Assembly (NCBI RefSeq): GCF_003611035.1
Contig: NZ_CP030033.1
Span: 2,728,001 to 2,792,000 of the forward strand
Length of the DNA: 64,000 bases
Source: Cryobacterium soli
GTDB taxonomy: Bacteria > Actinomycetota > Actinomycetes > Actinomycetales > Microbacteriaceae
Direction of reading: 5' to 3'
Shown: positions 42,756 to 52,213 of the stretch, piece after piece
How the letters are laid out: each line of letters starts with the position of its first letter
Position numbering within the stretch: the stretch's first letter is position 1
Notes under the pieces: generated by a model
Database searches by the model: none
What the model was told of the DNA's origin: nothing
What the model saw: the letters and a program-made list of their open reading frames with translations, nothing else
Made by a program: the position numbers and the translations under genes

Positions 42756-43799
42756 ATGCAATCGCCTGCGCATCGTCGCCCCACCATGACTCAGGTCGCC
42801 GAGCGAGCTGGCGTGTCCGTCATGACGGTGTCGTACACGTACAACCGTGCCGACCGGGTGTCCATCGAGAGCCGGAACAAGGTGCTTCACGCCGCTGCCG
42901 AATTGGGCTACGTGGGACCTGACCCCGCCGCGCGGTCGCTGCGTTACGGCAGCACCCGCACGCTCGGGGTGATCCTGGGCGAGCACCTCACCTACGCCTT
43001 CGACAACCCGCAGGCGGTCGCCTTTCTGGCCGGCATCGCAGAGGTCTGTGCCGATCGCGGATACGGAATGCTGATCGTGCCCACCGCTGGGACAGCAGAC
43101 GACAGCGTCCGCGTGGGTCAAGCCGCCGTCGATGCCTTTGTCATCTGGACGATGACCGACGACGACCCCGTCCTCGACGCTGTCTCAGCCAGCGGTCGGC
43201 CCGCGGTCATCCACGGTGGGCCCGCTCGCGGGGGACTCCAGCTGGTGAGCATCGACAACCGGGCTGCCGCTTTCGCAATGGGCATGAAGACCTTCGCCGG
43301 CGCGCGTCGCCCCGCAATCCTCAGCTTTCCCCTCGATTCCGCGCGTCAGACGGTGATCGCGTCGGGCGTCGACCCCGAGACCGTGCAGTTTCCTGTCACC
43401 CGGGATCGCCTCCTCGGCTACCGGGACGCCATCATTGCGCTGGGACTCGAATGGAGCGACGTGGTGGTCGCTGCCACCGCAACCAACGACGAGCGCGAGG
43501 CCGAGTCGCTCGCCGAGCAGCTGCTGTCCGTCGACCACCCCGTTGACGCGATCGCGGCGATGAGCGACGAACAAGCGGTCGGCGTTCTGACGGCGGCGGC
43601 AACCATGGGAGTCAGCATTCCCCGGGCCCTCGCTGTGAGCGGTTGGGACGATTCGAGAGCGGCTGCCGCGAACCGGCTGAGCTCCGTGGCCCAAGACTTG
43701 CGAGCCCAGGGAGCGTCGGCGGCCAGGCTGGCTCTTGGCGCGCAGGACGAAGCTGCCCCGGTGGAATGGTCAGTGGTCCTCCGATCTACAACCAGTTAG
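42756..43799 (+). CDS. LacI-family transcriptional regulator
   Basis: A 347-residue repressor. HTH and hinge: MTQVAERAGVSVMTVSYTYN, then AAELGYVGPDPAARSLRYGS; the periplasmic-binding-protein-like effector domain follows (about 65-345; GVLTAAATMGVSIPRALAVS). The hinge-helix LxxGxS region keeps LRYGSTRT. The start is ATG 42756; leaderless translation is likely. It is divergent from the MFS gene, its probable target. Confidence 0.87.
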   Translation: MQSPAHRRPTMTQVAERAGVSVMTVSYTYNRADRVSIESRNKVLHAAAELGYVGPDPAARSLRYGSTRTLGVILGEHLTYAFDNPQAVAFLAGIAEVCADRGYGMLIVPTAGTADDSVRVGQAAVDAFVIWTMTDDDPVLDAVSASGRPAVIHGGPARGGLQLVSIDNRAAAFAMGMKTFAGARRPAILSFPLDSARQTVIASGVDPETVQFPVTRDRLLGYRDAIIALGLEWSDVVVAATATNDEREAESLAEQLLSVDHPVDAIAAMSDEQAVGVLTAAATMGVSIPRALAVSGWDDSRAAAANRLSSVAQDLRAQGASAARLALGAQDEAAPVEWSVVLRSTTS

Positions 43800-43832
43800 C
43801 CGGTCTTCACTGCCCATGCAACGCTGTTTTGC

Positions 43833-44480
43833 TCAGCGGGGCGCGTCGTAGACCAGCGAATACCGCCAGAACAACCGTCGACGGATTCGTGCGCCGGGTA
43901 GCAGTTGAGCGGCGTGAGCGGAGATCTCTGCAAGTGAATCGCGTGCGGGCGCGGTGGGAGCCGTCATGCTCTCCGGAGTGACACGTGTGCGTCGCGGGTG
44001 CTTCACGAGGCCCATCAGCGGATTAAGCACCAGTGCGGCGAGCGAGACCAGCCGATCAGTTCGAGTTGCCTCGCGATAGCAGCCCACGATCACGAGTCGA
44101 CCCCCGGGCTCGAGGGCAAGGGCGAGGTCTCTCATCGCGTCCCGGAGTGGAAGATGGTGCAGTACCGCGACGAGAGTAACGGCTCCGAACCTCTCACGAG
44201 GGTCTCTGCCCTCAAAGGACTCCGCCCGGATCCTCACACCCTCCATGCCTTCGAATCGCTCGGCCGCGATTCTCGCCGTTGCGTCGTGGGGCTCCAGCCC
44301 CGTGAGCGTCACCGCCCTCGGAATCAGCCGCGCCAGAAGATTCCCGGTTCCGCACCCAACGTCGAGCACCGTGCGAGCTCCACTCGACATCACTTGGCGG
44401 ACAACCCACGGGCCATAGAAGTCGTTGTGGCTCCACGGGTGAGCGGCGTTCACACGATTGAGCCACCCGAGGAGAGTCAC
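43833..44480 (-). CDS. Class I SAM-dependent methyltransferase
   Basis: A 215-residue methyltransferase with motif I VLDVGCGTGNLLARLI (about residues 38-53), an acidic motif II (TGLEPHD) and VAVLHHLPLRDAM as post-motif. The substrate is not evident. It starts with GTG in a 4-bp GTGA overlap with the LysR stop, so the two are translationally coupled, which is unusual for a LysR gene. A longer upstream frame runs antisense through lysR and is rejected. Confidence 0.84.
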   Translation of the reverse strand: MTLLGWLNRVNAAHPWSHNDFYGPWVVRQVMSSGARTVLDVGCGTGNLLARLIPRAVTLTGLEPHDATARIAAERFEGMEGVRIRAESFEGRDPRERFGAVTLVAVLHHLPLRDAMRDLALALEPGGRLVIVGCYREATRTDRLVSLAALVLNPLMGLVKHPRRTRVTPESMTAPTAPARDSLAEISAHAAQLLPGARIRRRLFWRYSLVYDAPR

Positions 44481-45379
44481 CGGACAAGACCTTCGGTGAT
44501 GGTCCTGATCTGCGAGAGCACGGCCTTCACGTTGGCGCGCTCCAGGGTCTCTGGTCGAGCCAGGCAGTCGATGTGCCGGCCGAGGTCGGGGCGGGCGAGC
44601 GGGCGAAGAACTAGGTTCGGGTGGTCGCGCAGGTCGGTCGTGTAGCGGGGCATGAGCGCGACGCATCCGCTCGCCTCGACGACCGAGGCCGCAACCGCGA
44701 ACTCGTTGATCTGGTGCAGCACGCGAGCCTCGCGTCCGCCTATGCCCGCGATCACAGACAAGGCTTGCCGAAGTGGGAATCCCTCGTGCACGGCGACCCA
44801 GGCCTCGTCGTGGAGATCCGTGGGCTCGATCGCGGCCTTCGCGGCGAGCGGGTGATCGCGCCGGACCGCGATGTCGAGGGGCTCGTACACAAGCGGCTCC
44901 ACCCGAACCGAACCCGGCCAACGCGGGCTGCCGACCATTCGGTGCGCCAGAACGAGATCATGATCGGTCGTGAGGAGTGGAAAGTCCTCCTGGGCCACGT
45001 CGAAATCACTCAGCTGAACGTCGGGGCGGTCGGGGCTTAGTGTTGCGGCGATCAGCGGTCCGAAGACGGCCAACCCCACGCTATGGAAGGCCGCCACCGA
45101 TACCGCGCCCAGCTGGTCGCCCTGGAAGCGTGCCACCGCTTGTCCGGCGCGTTCGAGCGCCACTTCCACGTCGATCGCCGCCAGTGCCAGGGCGCGCCCA
45201 GCGTCAGTGAGCACCGTGCGACGACCGTCTCTGGCCGTCAGCGGAGCGGTCGAGGTGCGTTGCAGCGCACTGATCTGTTGCGATACCGACGAGGGCGTGA
45301 CGTACAACGCCGCTGCCACGGCCGCGATGCTGCCGCGGTCGCCCAACTCCCGCAACGCGCGCAGCTGACCCAATTCCAT
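44477..45379 (-). CDS. LysR-family transcriptional regulator
   Basis: A 300-residue regulator. The N-terminal HTH is LGDRGSIAAVAAALYVTPSS followed by VSQQISALQR, and the type-2 periplasmic-binding effector domain runs from about residue 90. It is divergent from an EamA transporter with 72 bp between starts, the typical LysR arrangement for a regulated exporter, and is coupled at its 3' end to the methyltransferase. Binding-site halves are not clear in the gap. Confidence 0.88.
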   Translation of the reverse strand: MELGQLRALRELGDRGSIAAVAAALYVTPSSVSQQISALQRTSTAPLTARDGRRTVLTDAGRALALAAIDVEVALERAGQAVARFQGDQLGAVSVAAFHSVGLAVFGPLIAATLSPDRPDVQLSDFDVAQEDFPLLTTDHDLVLAHRMVGSPRWPGSVRVEPLVYEPLDIAVRRDHPLAAKAAIEPTDLHDEAWVAVHEGFPLRQALSVIAGIGGREARVLHQINEFAVAASVVEASGCVALMPRYTTDLRDHPNLVLRPLARPDLGRHIDCLARPETLERANVKAVLSQIRTITEGLVR

Positions 45380-45451
45380 AAGTTCAAACTAAAGCATTCG
45401 GCACAAAACCTCTGTCTTGTCTTGAGTCTGCGAGTCCCCGACGATGGTGAC

Positions 45452-46381
45452 ATGCCCGCCTTGCTCAGCCGATTCCGCGTCGACCTGCTCCTGCTCCTGG
45501 TCGCCGCCAGCTGGGGATCGACCTACCTCGTCGCCAAGGAACTCGTCACACCACAATCCGTCGTCGCACTCCTCGCGCTGCGGATGCTGCTGGCTGCGGC
45601 CGTCATGGCCGCAATCGTGGCCGTGCAGCGGCAACGCATCACCGCAGCCGAACTGCGCTTGGGGGTGCTGCTCGGCATGGTGTTGGCGGCAGTGTTCGTG
45701 TTCGAGACCTTCGGGATCGCCCACACGTCGGCCACGAACGCCGGGCTGATCATCAGTCTGACGATCGTGTTCACCCCGCTTCTTGAGTCGGCGGTCTCCG
45801 GTCGCCGGCTTCCCGGCCGGTTCTTCATCGCTGCCACAATCGCCGTCGTCGGCGTCGCGTTGCTGGCCGGCAACGGTGTCTTCCAGGTGCCGAGTCTTGG
45901 GGATGTGCTCATCCTCATCGCCGCGGTCATCCGCGCCGTGCACGTCACCTCGATGTTCGCCCTGTCCGGCACGAGGCCGATGAACTCGCTGCACCTCACC
46001 ACCGTGCAGCTGGCCACCTGCGCGATGATCTTCTCGGCGGTCTCCCTGTTCTACGGCGACTCCATCCCGCACTTCCTGGGCCGCCTCGATCCGGGGCGCT
46101 GGGCCCTGTTCCTCTATCTCGTGCTGGCCTGCACGGTCTTCGCGTTTCTCGTGCAAACGTGGGCGGTGCGGCGCACCTCACCCTCAAGAGTGAGCCTCCT
46201 GCTCGGCACCGAGCCGATCTGGGCCGCCGTCGTGGGCATTGTGGTCGCCCGTGACGCCGTGGGCCTTGCCGGTTACCTCGGCATCGCCCTCATCCTCGCC
46301 GGCACCGCCTGGGGCCGGTCCATCGAGGAGCGGCGCCGCCGCGAGGTCATCGTGCCCGAGGCTACTCCGGTGCCGGGGTGA
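45452..46381 (+). CDS. EamA/DMT-family transporter
   Basis: A 309-residue membrane protein with ten helices in two EamA repeats (AASWGSTYLVAKELVTPQ in repeat 1; FLVQTWAVRRTSPSRVSLLL with GTEPIW in repeat 2). Likely metabolite exporter controlled by the divergent LysR protein. ATG 45452 is used because the hydrophobic start follows; the ribosome site is weak and longer frames upstream are antisense to lysR. It overlaps the convergent LCP gene by 20 bp. Confidence 0.85.
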   Translation: MPALLSRFRVDLLLLLVAASWGSTYLVAKELVTPQSVVALLALRMLLAAAVMAAIVAVQRQRITAAELRLGVLLGMVLAAVFVFETFGIAHTSATNAGLIISLTIVFTPLLESAVSGRRLPGRFFIAATIAVVGVALLAGNGVFQVPSLGDVLILIAAVIRAVHVTSMFALSGTRPMNSLHLTTVQLATCAMIFSAVSLFYGDSIPHFLGRLDPGRWALFLYLVLACTVFAFLVQTWAVRRTSPSRVSLLLGTEPIWAAVVGIVVARDAVGLAGYLGIALILAGTAWGRSIEERRRREVIVPEATPVPG

Positions 46382-47720
46382 GGGCGGCATCGATCAGGCC
46401 GCGTATGTACTCGTAGTCCGGATCTTCCGGGTCGACGCCGTTGTCCGGGACGAGCTCAACGGTCGCCATTGGTAGAGCCTTCGTTTTGCCGGCCAGATTG
46501 GTGAAATAGCCCAACGCACCCTGCGGGATGTCGGTCTTGACGACTTGCTGGCCGGCCGCGGCGATCCCCTGGAATTTGGTGAGCACGTTCGCCGGCGTGA
46601 ACTGCGTGAGAATCGCCTGCTGCAGGACACGCTGGCGGGCCATGCGGTCATAGTCATCCGTTGTGTGGCGTGACCTGCCGTACCACAGTGCTGTCCACCC
46701 ATTCATATGCTGCTGGCCCGCCTCCACCCAGCCTTCGACATCGCTGAGATCCTCAAACCGACCACCGATCGGCAGCCGCTCGGCCACGTTGATGTCGACG
46801 CCCCCAAGCGCGTCGATGAGGTCAGAGAATCCCTGCATATCGATCAGCGCGTAGTACTGAATCGTGAGACCGGTGATGCCCCTGGCTGCATCGCGCATGC
46901 CCTCGATGCCTGGTTCGCTTCCCGCCGCCTCAGCGTCCGGATACATCTCCGGGCTCTTCTGATCCACCTCGGTGTAGATCGAGTTGAGCATGCAGGCGTC
47001 CACGTCACAGTGGTCCTCGTACCCATATCCGTCCGGGTAGGACGCGTGTAGCGGCGAGTCCTCAGGGAAGGGGATCGGGTTGAGATCTCGAGGCAGTCCA
47101 ATAATCACGGCTTGTCCGGTATCGGCGTCGATGCTGACCACCGACATGCTGTCCGGGCGCATACCCTCTCGATCGGAGCCGGAGTCCCCACCCATGACCA
47201 GGATGTTGTAGCGCCCGTCGGCGGGCGGCTCAGACGGTGCGGTGATGAACATCGTCGAGAGGACCCCACTGGCTGTGGTGGCCACGTAGGCACCGTATCC
47301 AGACGTGCCAGCGACGGCGACCATGACCACGGTCGCCAGCCCGGCGATGTAGGGACGGGACTTGGGCCGGGCCTTCACCAGGCGCACCAGGCGCAGGGTG
47401 TCGAGGGTGAGGACCACCCACAGCACGCTGCAAAACAGGAGCCCTGCGGCGAGGATCCACAATCCGATCGAATTGGTGGCCACGGTGAACACCAGCTCAG
47501 GGTTCAGTGCGTAGAGAACTCCAGCTGACGCCAACACCAGGAAGAGGCCGAGGGTGGTGCGCAGACCGAACCGGCCCAGCCCGCGGTTTCCGGCGAGCAC
47601 CTGCGCCGAGCCGGGGAGGACGATGTTGAGCACCACGAGCCACCACGCCCGCTTCGTCATCTGCGAGCGAGAACCGGCATCCGGGTGACGGAGCGGGCTA
47701 CCGGTGCTCACGACTGCCAC
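46362..47720 (-). CDS. LytR-CpsA-Psr (LCP) family cell-wall glycopolymer ligase
   Basis: A 452-residue membrane protein with several N-terminal hydrophobic segments and an extracellular LCP domain from about residue 170: YNILVMGGDSGSDREGMRPD, VVSIDADTGQAVIIGLPRDL, then YYALIDMQGFSDLIDALGGV and YGRSRHTTDDYDRMARQRVL. The LCP family transfers polyprenyl-linked glycopolymers such as arabinogalactan or teichoic acids to peptidoglycan; the Arg and Asp residues of the active site are present. The N-terminal multi-TM region is longer than the single helix of classical LCP proteins. The start may be GTG 47720 or GTG 47708. Confidence 0.88.
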   Translation of the reverse strand: MAVVSTGSPLRHPDAGSRSQMTKRAWWLVVLNIVLPGSAQVLAGNRGLGRFGLRTTLGLFLVLASAGVLYALNPELVFTVATNSIGLWILAAGLLFCSVLWVVLTLDTLRLVRLVKARPKSRPYIAGLATVVMVAVAGTSGYGAYVATTASGVLSTMFITAPSEPPADGRYNILVMGGDSGSDREGMRPDSMSVVSIDADTGQAVIIGLPRDLNPIPFPEDSPLHASYPDGYGYEDHCDVDACMLNSIYTEVDQKSPEMYPDAEAAGSEPGIEGMRDAARGITGLTIQYYALIDMQGFSDLIDALGGVDINVAERLPIGGRFEDLSDVEGWVEAGQQHMNGWTALWYGRSRHTTDDYDRMARQRVLQQAILTQFTPANVLTKFQGIAAAGQQVVKTDIPQGALGYFTNLAGKTKALPMATVELVPDNGVDPEDPDYEYIRGLIDAALTPAPE

Positions 47721-47886
47721 TTCTCATTCGCTGGGAGAGAGTTCACGATCCGACTATAGGAGCAAGTTGAACTCGATCCGCTGATCAAGTCTCATAAATG
47801 ACGGAGCGCCGGCCTCTCGTGTGCGAGCCGGCCGGGTCGGGTGGCTCATTTTGTGTGAAGCGGTTCCTCGGCCTCGGCCTCGGCGA

Positions 47887-48927
47887 TCAGCGTTGTGCGT
47901 GGCGCGCACCGACGTGCTCCGGTCGGAGGGTGGACCGGCGGAGCACGAGGCGGGTGGGCAGCTCGACCCGGTCGAAATGTTCGCCGCCGCGGTCCCGCAG
48001 CTCCTGCACGAGGGCCACGGCGCGCGCCGCCATCTGGCCCAGCGGTTGGTGCACGGTGGTCAGCGGTGGGGAGGCCACAGCTGACCGTGGCTCGTCGTCG
48101 AAACCCACCACGCTGATGTCGTGGGGGATGCGCAGACCGGTCCGCCGGGCCGCGGGGTAGACGGAGAGGGCCATGGCGTCGTTGCACGCGAAGATGCCCA
48201 GCGGCGTGCTGTCGGCGGCGAAGAGCTCGGCGATCGGCGCGCTGAGATCGCCGCCGCTCCATCCGAGGTCAAGGCGGGTGACCGGGGCTCCGGGCGCGTG
48301 CTCGGCGATCGCCCGGCGGAAACCCTGTTCGCGTGCCTTGCCGAACCGGAACCGCGGGGTGCCCGTGATCACGGCGAACCGGCCCAGTCCCGTGCCGGCC
48401 AGGTGTGCGCCGGCGTCGTAACCGCCCTGCTCGTCGGTGGTCCCCACGCTGGCCAGCTCGCCGCCGGGATCCGAGCGCGGGTCGAGCAACACAAGCGGGA
48501 TATTGAGCCCGCGCAGTTCGGTGAGCTGCCGCCGGGTGGGCCGGATCAGGCCGAGCACCACGCCGGAAGGCCGCCGGGTGGCCACCCGCGCGGGCCAGTC
48601 GTCGGCCGGCTTGTCGCGCTCGAGGGTGAGCACGAGGTCGTAGCCGTGCTCGAACGCGCTGCGCCGGGCGCCGGCGGTGACCTCGTCCGTCCACGCGTCG
48701 TCGAAGGAGCCGAGCACCAGCTCGATCAGGCGCGGGTCCAGCGTGCTGGGCCGGCCCCGGGCCGAGGCGCGCCGGTCGTAGCCGAGCGCGGCGGCGGCTG
48801 CGAGCACCCGTTCCCGGGTGGCCCGGCCGAGATCGCCGCGGCCGGCCAGGGCCCGCGATGCCGTGGCGATGGAGACCTCCGCGCGGGCAGCGACATCGCT
48901 GAGCGTGACCTTCGCCGTGCCGACCAT
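47887..48927 (-). CDS. LacI-family regulator of the Gfo/Idh-ThuA operon
   Basis: A 346-residue repressor: [20 protein letters not shown] is the HTH, the hinge follows, and the effector domain contains [20 protein letters not shown] and [11 protein letters not shown] 48927 follows GGTGGAG; a very long upstream extension of the frame is antisense to the next operon and is rejected. It is divergent from the Gfo/Idh-ThuA-Gfo/Idh operon and a perfect 14-bp palindrome lies in the gap, so it should repress that operon. Confidence 0.9.
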   Translation of the reverse strand: MVGTAKVTLSDVAARAEVSIATASRALAGRGDLGRATRERVLAAAAALGYDRRASARGRPSTLDPRLIELVLGSFDDAWTDEVTAGARRSAFEHGYDLVLTLERDKPADDWPARVATRRPSGVVLGLIRPTRRQLTELRGLNIPLVLLDPRSDPGGELASVGTTDEQGGYDAGAHLAGTGLGRFAVITGTPRFRFGKAREQGFRRAIAEHAPGAPVTRLDLGWSGGDLSAPIAELFAADSTPLGIFACNDAMALSVYPAARRTGLRIPHDISVVGFDDEPRSAVASPPLTTVHQPLGQMAARAVALVQELRDRGGEHFDRVELPTRLVLRRSTLRPEHVGARHAQR

Positions 48928-48949
48928 GTGACTCCACCCCTCCCGCCTA

Positions 48950-48963
48950 TTTTTGCGCAAAAA
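48950..48963. promoter_or_regulatory. LacI operator
   Basis: TTTTTGCGCAAAAA, a perfect 14-bp palindrome with the central CG typical of LacI-family operators, 22 bp before the repressor start and 75 bp before the Gfo/Idh start. Confidence 0.78.
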
Positions 48964-49038
48964 GATGCCACCGGGGCGGCTCCCTGGCAGTCTCGATGAA
49001 ACATAAGTTGGACGACGACGTCGAATGAGGAAACACGA

Positions 49039-50232
49039 ATGGCTGAGAAGACTCCGTTGCGGGTGGCGTTGATCGGTACCGCGTTCATGGGCGCGGCGCA
49101 CTCGCAGGCCTGGCGCACGGCGCCGCGGTTCTTCGATCTGCCCCGGGAACCCGAGCTGGCACTGCTGGTGGGCCGCTCGCCCGAGACCACCGCCGCGCGC
49201 GCCGCCACCCTCGGCTGGCAGGAATGGTCCACCGACTGGCGCGAGGCCGTGGCCCGCGACGACATCGACGTGATCGACATCTGCACGCCGGGCGACAGCC
49301 ACGCCGAGATCGCGCTGGCCGCCCTCGCCGCCGGCAAACACGTTCTCTGCGAGAAGCCGCTGGCCAACTCCGTGGCCGACGCCGAACGGATGACCGACGC
49401 CGCCACCCTCGCTGCCGCCCAGGGGGTGCTCGCCATGTGCGGGTTCAGCTACCGGCGCACACCGGCGCTGGCCCTGGCCCGGCGGTTCATCGTCGAGGGC
49501 CGGCTGGGCGGCATCCGTCACGTGCGCGCCAGCTACCTGCAGGACTGGCTGCGCGACCCTGACGCCCCGCTCAGCTGGCGGCTCGACAAGTCCCTGGCCG
49601 GCTCGGGCGCGCTCGGCGACATCGGCGCGCACAGCATCGACACCGCGCAGTGGCTCACCGGCGAGAGCATCACCTCGGTCTCCGCGACCATGCACACCTT
49701 CGTCACCGAACGCCCGCAACGCGCTGCCGCGGCCGGGCTCGGCGGTGTCGCCGATGTACAGGCCGCCCGTGGGCCGGTCACGGTGGACGACGCCGTGGCG
49801 TTCACCGCCGCCTTCTCCGGCGGCGCCCTGGGCGTCTTCGAAGCCACCCGCATGGCCACCGGGCGCCGCAACGCCAACCGCATCGAGATCAACGGCGAGA
49901 CCGGGTCTATCGCGTTCGACTTCGAACGGATGAATGAACTCGAGTACTTCGACGGCCGCGGCACCGACCCAGAAGCCGAGGGGTTCCGCCGCATCGTGGT
50001 GACCGACCCCGTGCACCCCTACGTCGCCAACTGGTGGCCGACCGGGCACGGGCTGGGCTACGAGCACCTGTTCACCCATCAGGTGGTGGACTTCGTCACC
50101 GCCATCGGCGCCGGAACCGCGCCGTCGCCGAGCTTCGGCGAGGCGTTGGACGTGCAGAGGGTGCTCGCCGCCGTCGAGGCCAGCGCGGGCGCCGCATCCC
50201 GAATGACCACAGTGGAACGGAAGGAATCATGA
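49039..50232 (+). CDS. Gfo/Idh/MocA-family oxidoreductase
   Basis: A 397-residue NAD(P)-dependent sugar dehydrogenase-like enzyme. The Rossmann start is RVALIGTAFMGAAHSQAWRT, the conserved lysine is in CEKPLANSV, and GALGDIGAHSIDTAQWLTGE holds the catalytic Asp/His. Such enzymes oxidise or reduce sugars, polyols or glycosides. It opens a three-gene operon and overlaps the ThuA gene by 4 bp (ATGA). Regulation by the divergent LacI is likely. Confidence 0.9.
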   Translation: MAEKTPLRVALIGTAFMGAAHSQAWRTAPRFFDLPREPELALLVGRSPETTAARAATLGWQEWSTDWREAVARDDIDVIDICTPGDSHAEIALAALAAGKHVLCEKPLANSVADAERMTDAATLAAAQGVLAMCGFSYRRTPALALARRFIVEGRLGGIRHVRASYLQDWLRDPDAPLSWRLDKSLAGSGALGDIGAHSIDTAQWLTGESITSVSATMHTFVTERPQRAAAAGLGGVADVQAARGPVTVDDAVAFTAAFSGGALGVFEATRMATGRRNANRIEINGETGSIAFDFERMNELEYFDGRGTDPEAEGFRRIVVTDPVHPYVANWWPTGHGLGYEHLFTHQVVDFVTAIGAGTAPSPSFGEALDVQRVLAAVEASAGAASRMTTVERKES

Positions 50233-50933
50233 CCGACAAGACAGCCCTGATCGTGCGCGGAGGCTGGGACGGCCACCATCCCGTCGCCGCCACCGAGATG
50301 TTCCTGCCGTTCCTGGCCGACAACGGTTACGCCGTGCAGATCGAGGAGTCGCCAGAGGTCTACGCCGACGCCGCCACCATGGCCGGCGTCGACCTCATCG
50401 TGCAGAGCGTGACCATGTCCGAGATCACGGGGGAACAGGTCGCCGGCCTCCGCGCCGCCGTCGAGGCCGGAACGGGCCTGACCGGCTGGCACGGCGGCAT
50501 CGCCGACTCCTTCCGCGCCTCGGCCGACTACCTGCAGCTGATCGGCGGCCAGTTCGCCACGCATCCGGGCCGCCCGCCGGCGGAACGCGTCGACGGCGCC
50601 CAGGAGAACAACTATCTCGACTACACCGTGGAGATCACCCCGCTCGGCCGCGAACACCCGATCACCGCGGGGCTGGCCGACTTCGACCTCAACACGGAGC
50701 AGTACTGGGTGCTGCACGACGACCTCATCGACGTGCTCGCCACCACCACGCATCCGGCGCCCGCCTGGGAACCCTGGCACCGCCCGATCACCTCACCCGC
50801 GGTGTGGACCCGGCTCTGGGGAGCGGGTCGACTGGTCGTCACGACACCCGGGCACAGCCCGGAGGTTCTCGCCGACCCGTCCGTGCGCACCATCATCGAG
50901 AGGGGCATGTTGTGGGCCACCCGCACCGCCTAG
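50229..50933 (+). CDS. ThuA-domain protein
   Basis: A 234-residue protein of the ThuA family (glutamine-amidotransferase-like fold): GLTGWHGGIADSFRASADYL, TVEITPLGREHPITAGL and TRLWGAGRLVVTTPGHSPEV are diagnostic. ThuA of rhizobia takes part in trehalose and maltitol/palatinose catabolism, together with the Gfo/Idh partner ThuB, and in other bacteria in 3-keto-glycoside processing. Here it lies between two Gfo/Idh genes, overlapping both (4 bp and 22 bp). Confidence 0.88.
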   Translation: MTDKTALIVRGGWDGHHPVAATEMFLPFLADNGYAVQIEESPEVYADAATMAGVDLIVQSVTMSEITGEQVAGLRAAVEAGTGLTGWHGGIADSFRASADYLQLIGGQFATHPGRPPAERVDGAQENNYLDYTVEITPLGREHPITAGLADFDLNTEQYWVLHDDLIDVLATTTHPAPAWEPWHRPITSPAVWTRLWGAGRLVVTTPGHSPEVLADPSVRTIIERGMLWATRTA

Positions 50934-52012
50934 GAATCGTCGGACTCGGCAACATCTCCACCGCCTACCTCGAGACTCTCGTGGGCAGCTCACAGGTGCA
51001 GATCACGGCGGTCGCCGACCTCGACGCCGAGCGCGCCCGGGCCGTCGCGGCCACGCTGCCGCAGGCGCGGGCGCTCACCGTGGCGGAGCTCCTGGCCAGC
51101 GACGAGGTCGACACCGTGCTCAACCTCACCATCCCGGCCGCGCACGCCGAGATCGCGCTGGCCGCCATCAAGGCGGGCAAGAACGTCTACGGCGAGAAAC
51201 CCCTGGCCGCGACGATGACGGATGCCCGCGCCATGGTGGCCGCCGCGCTCGCCGCCGGCGTACGCCTGGGCAGCGCCCCCGACACCGTGCTCGGGGAGGG
51301 ACTGCAGACCGCGCGGCACGCCGTGGACGCCGGCCTGATCGGCCGCCCGCTCGCCGCATCCGCCGTGATGATGACCCCCGGTCACGAGCGCTGGCACCCC
51401 AATCCCGACTTCTACTACCAGGCCGGCGGCGGACCGCTGCTGGACATGGGCCCGTACTACGTTGCCGCACTCGTGCACCTGCTCGGGCCGGTGCGGTCGG
51501 TGACCGGGGCGTCCAGCCGGCTGCGGAGCGAGCGTACGATCGGGAGCGGCCCGCGGTCCGGAGCGGTGCTCCCGGTGGCCGTCGACACGCACGTGTCGGG
51601 GGTGCTGGAGCACGCCAGCGGGGTGCTGTCGACGATCACGACGAGTTTCGACGCCGTGACCACCACGGCTGCTCCGATCGAGGTGCACGGCGAGACCGGC
51701 ACCCTGTCGGTGCCCGACCCCAACCGGTTCGACGGCGAGACCCGGATCTTCGAGCTCGGCGCCACCGAGTGGCGCCAGCTGCCCGCCGCGGCCGGGTACC
51801 GGGATGGATCGCGCGGGGTGGGCCTGGTCGACTTCATCATGGCCACCCCGGCACGGCAGGCCCGCGCCACCGGCGACCTGGCCCTGCACTCCCTCGACGT
51901 GATGACGGCCCTGCTGCAGTCGGCGGCCGAGGGGCGGCGGATCGACCTGGGCACCACGACCGAGCGGCCCGAACCGGTGCCGCTGACCGGGCGGGTGGCC
52001 TGGCTGCGCTGA
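50912..52012 (+). CDS. Gfo/Idh/MocA-family oxidoreductase (second)
   Basis: A 366-residue paralogue: HRLGIVGLGNISTAYLETLV at the Rossmann start, GEKPLAATM with the lysine, and PLLDMGPYYVAALVHLLGPV with the catalytic Asp region. GTG 50912 is the start; it lies inside the end of the ThuA gene and GAGAGGGG is 9 bases upstream, so translation is coupled. It closes the operon. Together the three proteins look like a sugar or glycoside oxidation module. Confidence 0.89.
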   Translation: MGHPHRLGIVGLGNISTAYLETLVGSSQVQITAVADLDAERARAVAATLPQARALTVAELLASDEVDTVLNLTIPAAHAEIALAAIKAGKNVYGEKPLAATMTDARAMVAAALAAGVRLGSAPDTVLGEGLQTARHAVDAGLIGRPLAASAVMMTPGHERWHPNPDFYYQAGGGPLLDMGPYYVAALVHLLGPVRSVTGASSRLRSERTIGSGPRSGAVLPVAVDTHVSGVLEHASGVLSTITTSFDAVTTTAAPIEVHGETGTLSVPDPNRFDGETRIFELGATEWRQLPAAAGYRDGSRGVGLVDFIMATPARQARATGDLALHSLDVMTALLQSAAEGRRIDLGTTTERPEPVPLTGRVAWLR

Positions 52013-52213
52013 GCCGGGCGCGCTCAGCAGCGTCCCTGTACGAAAGAGTCTGTGTTTTCAGGCCTGCACTAACCGGGTGATGCTCGGTCTCCGCCCTGAG
52101 ACCGTGTCGCTCGAATGACTGAGCCGTGGTGCTCGATTCGGGTGCCAGCGCACACCCGCTCTGAACTGCACCCGAATAATGCCCATTGCCTGGGGGATGC
52201 TGCCCGGAGCTGC

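Noticed and set aside
48928..50079. Upstream extension of the LacI gene into a 730-residue frame
   Set aside because: The extra part is antisense to the Gfo/Idh gene; ATG 48927 has a good ribosome site and begins the HTH.
52036..52060. Possible insertion-sequence end (GAGTCTGTG-like)
   Set aside because: No matching inverted copy or transposase was found in the window; resemblance is too short.
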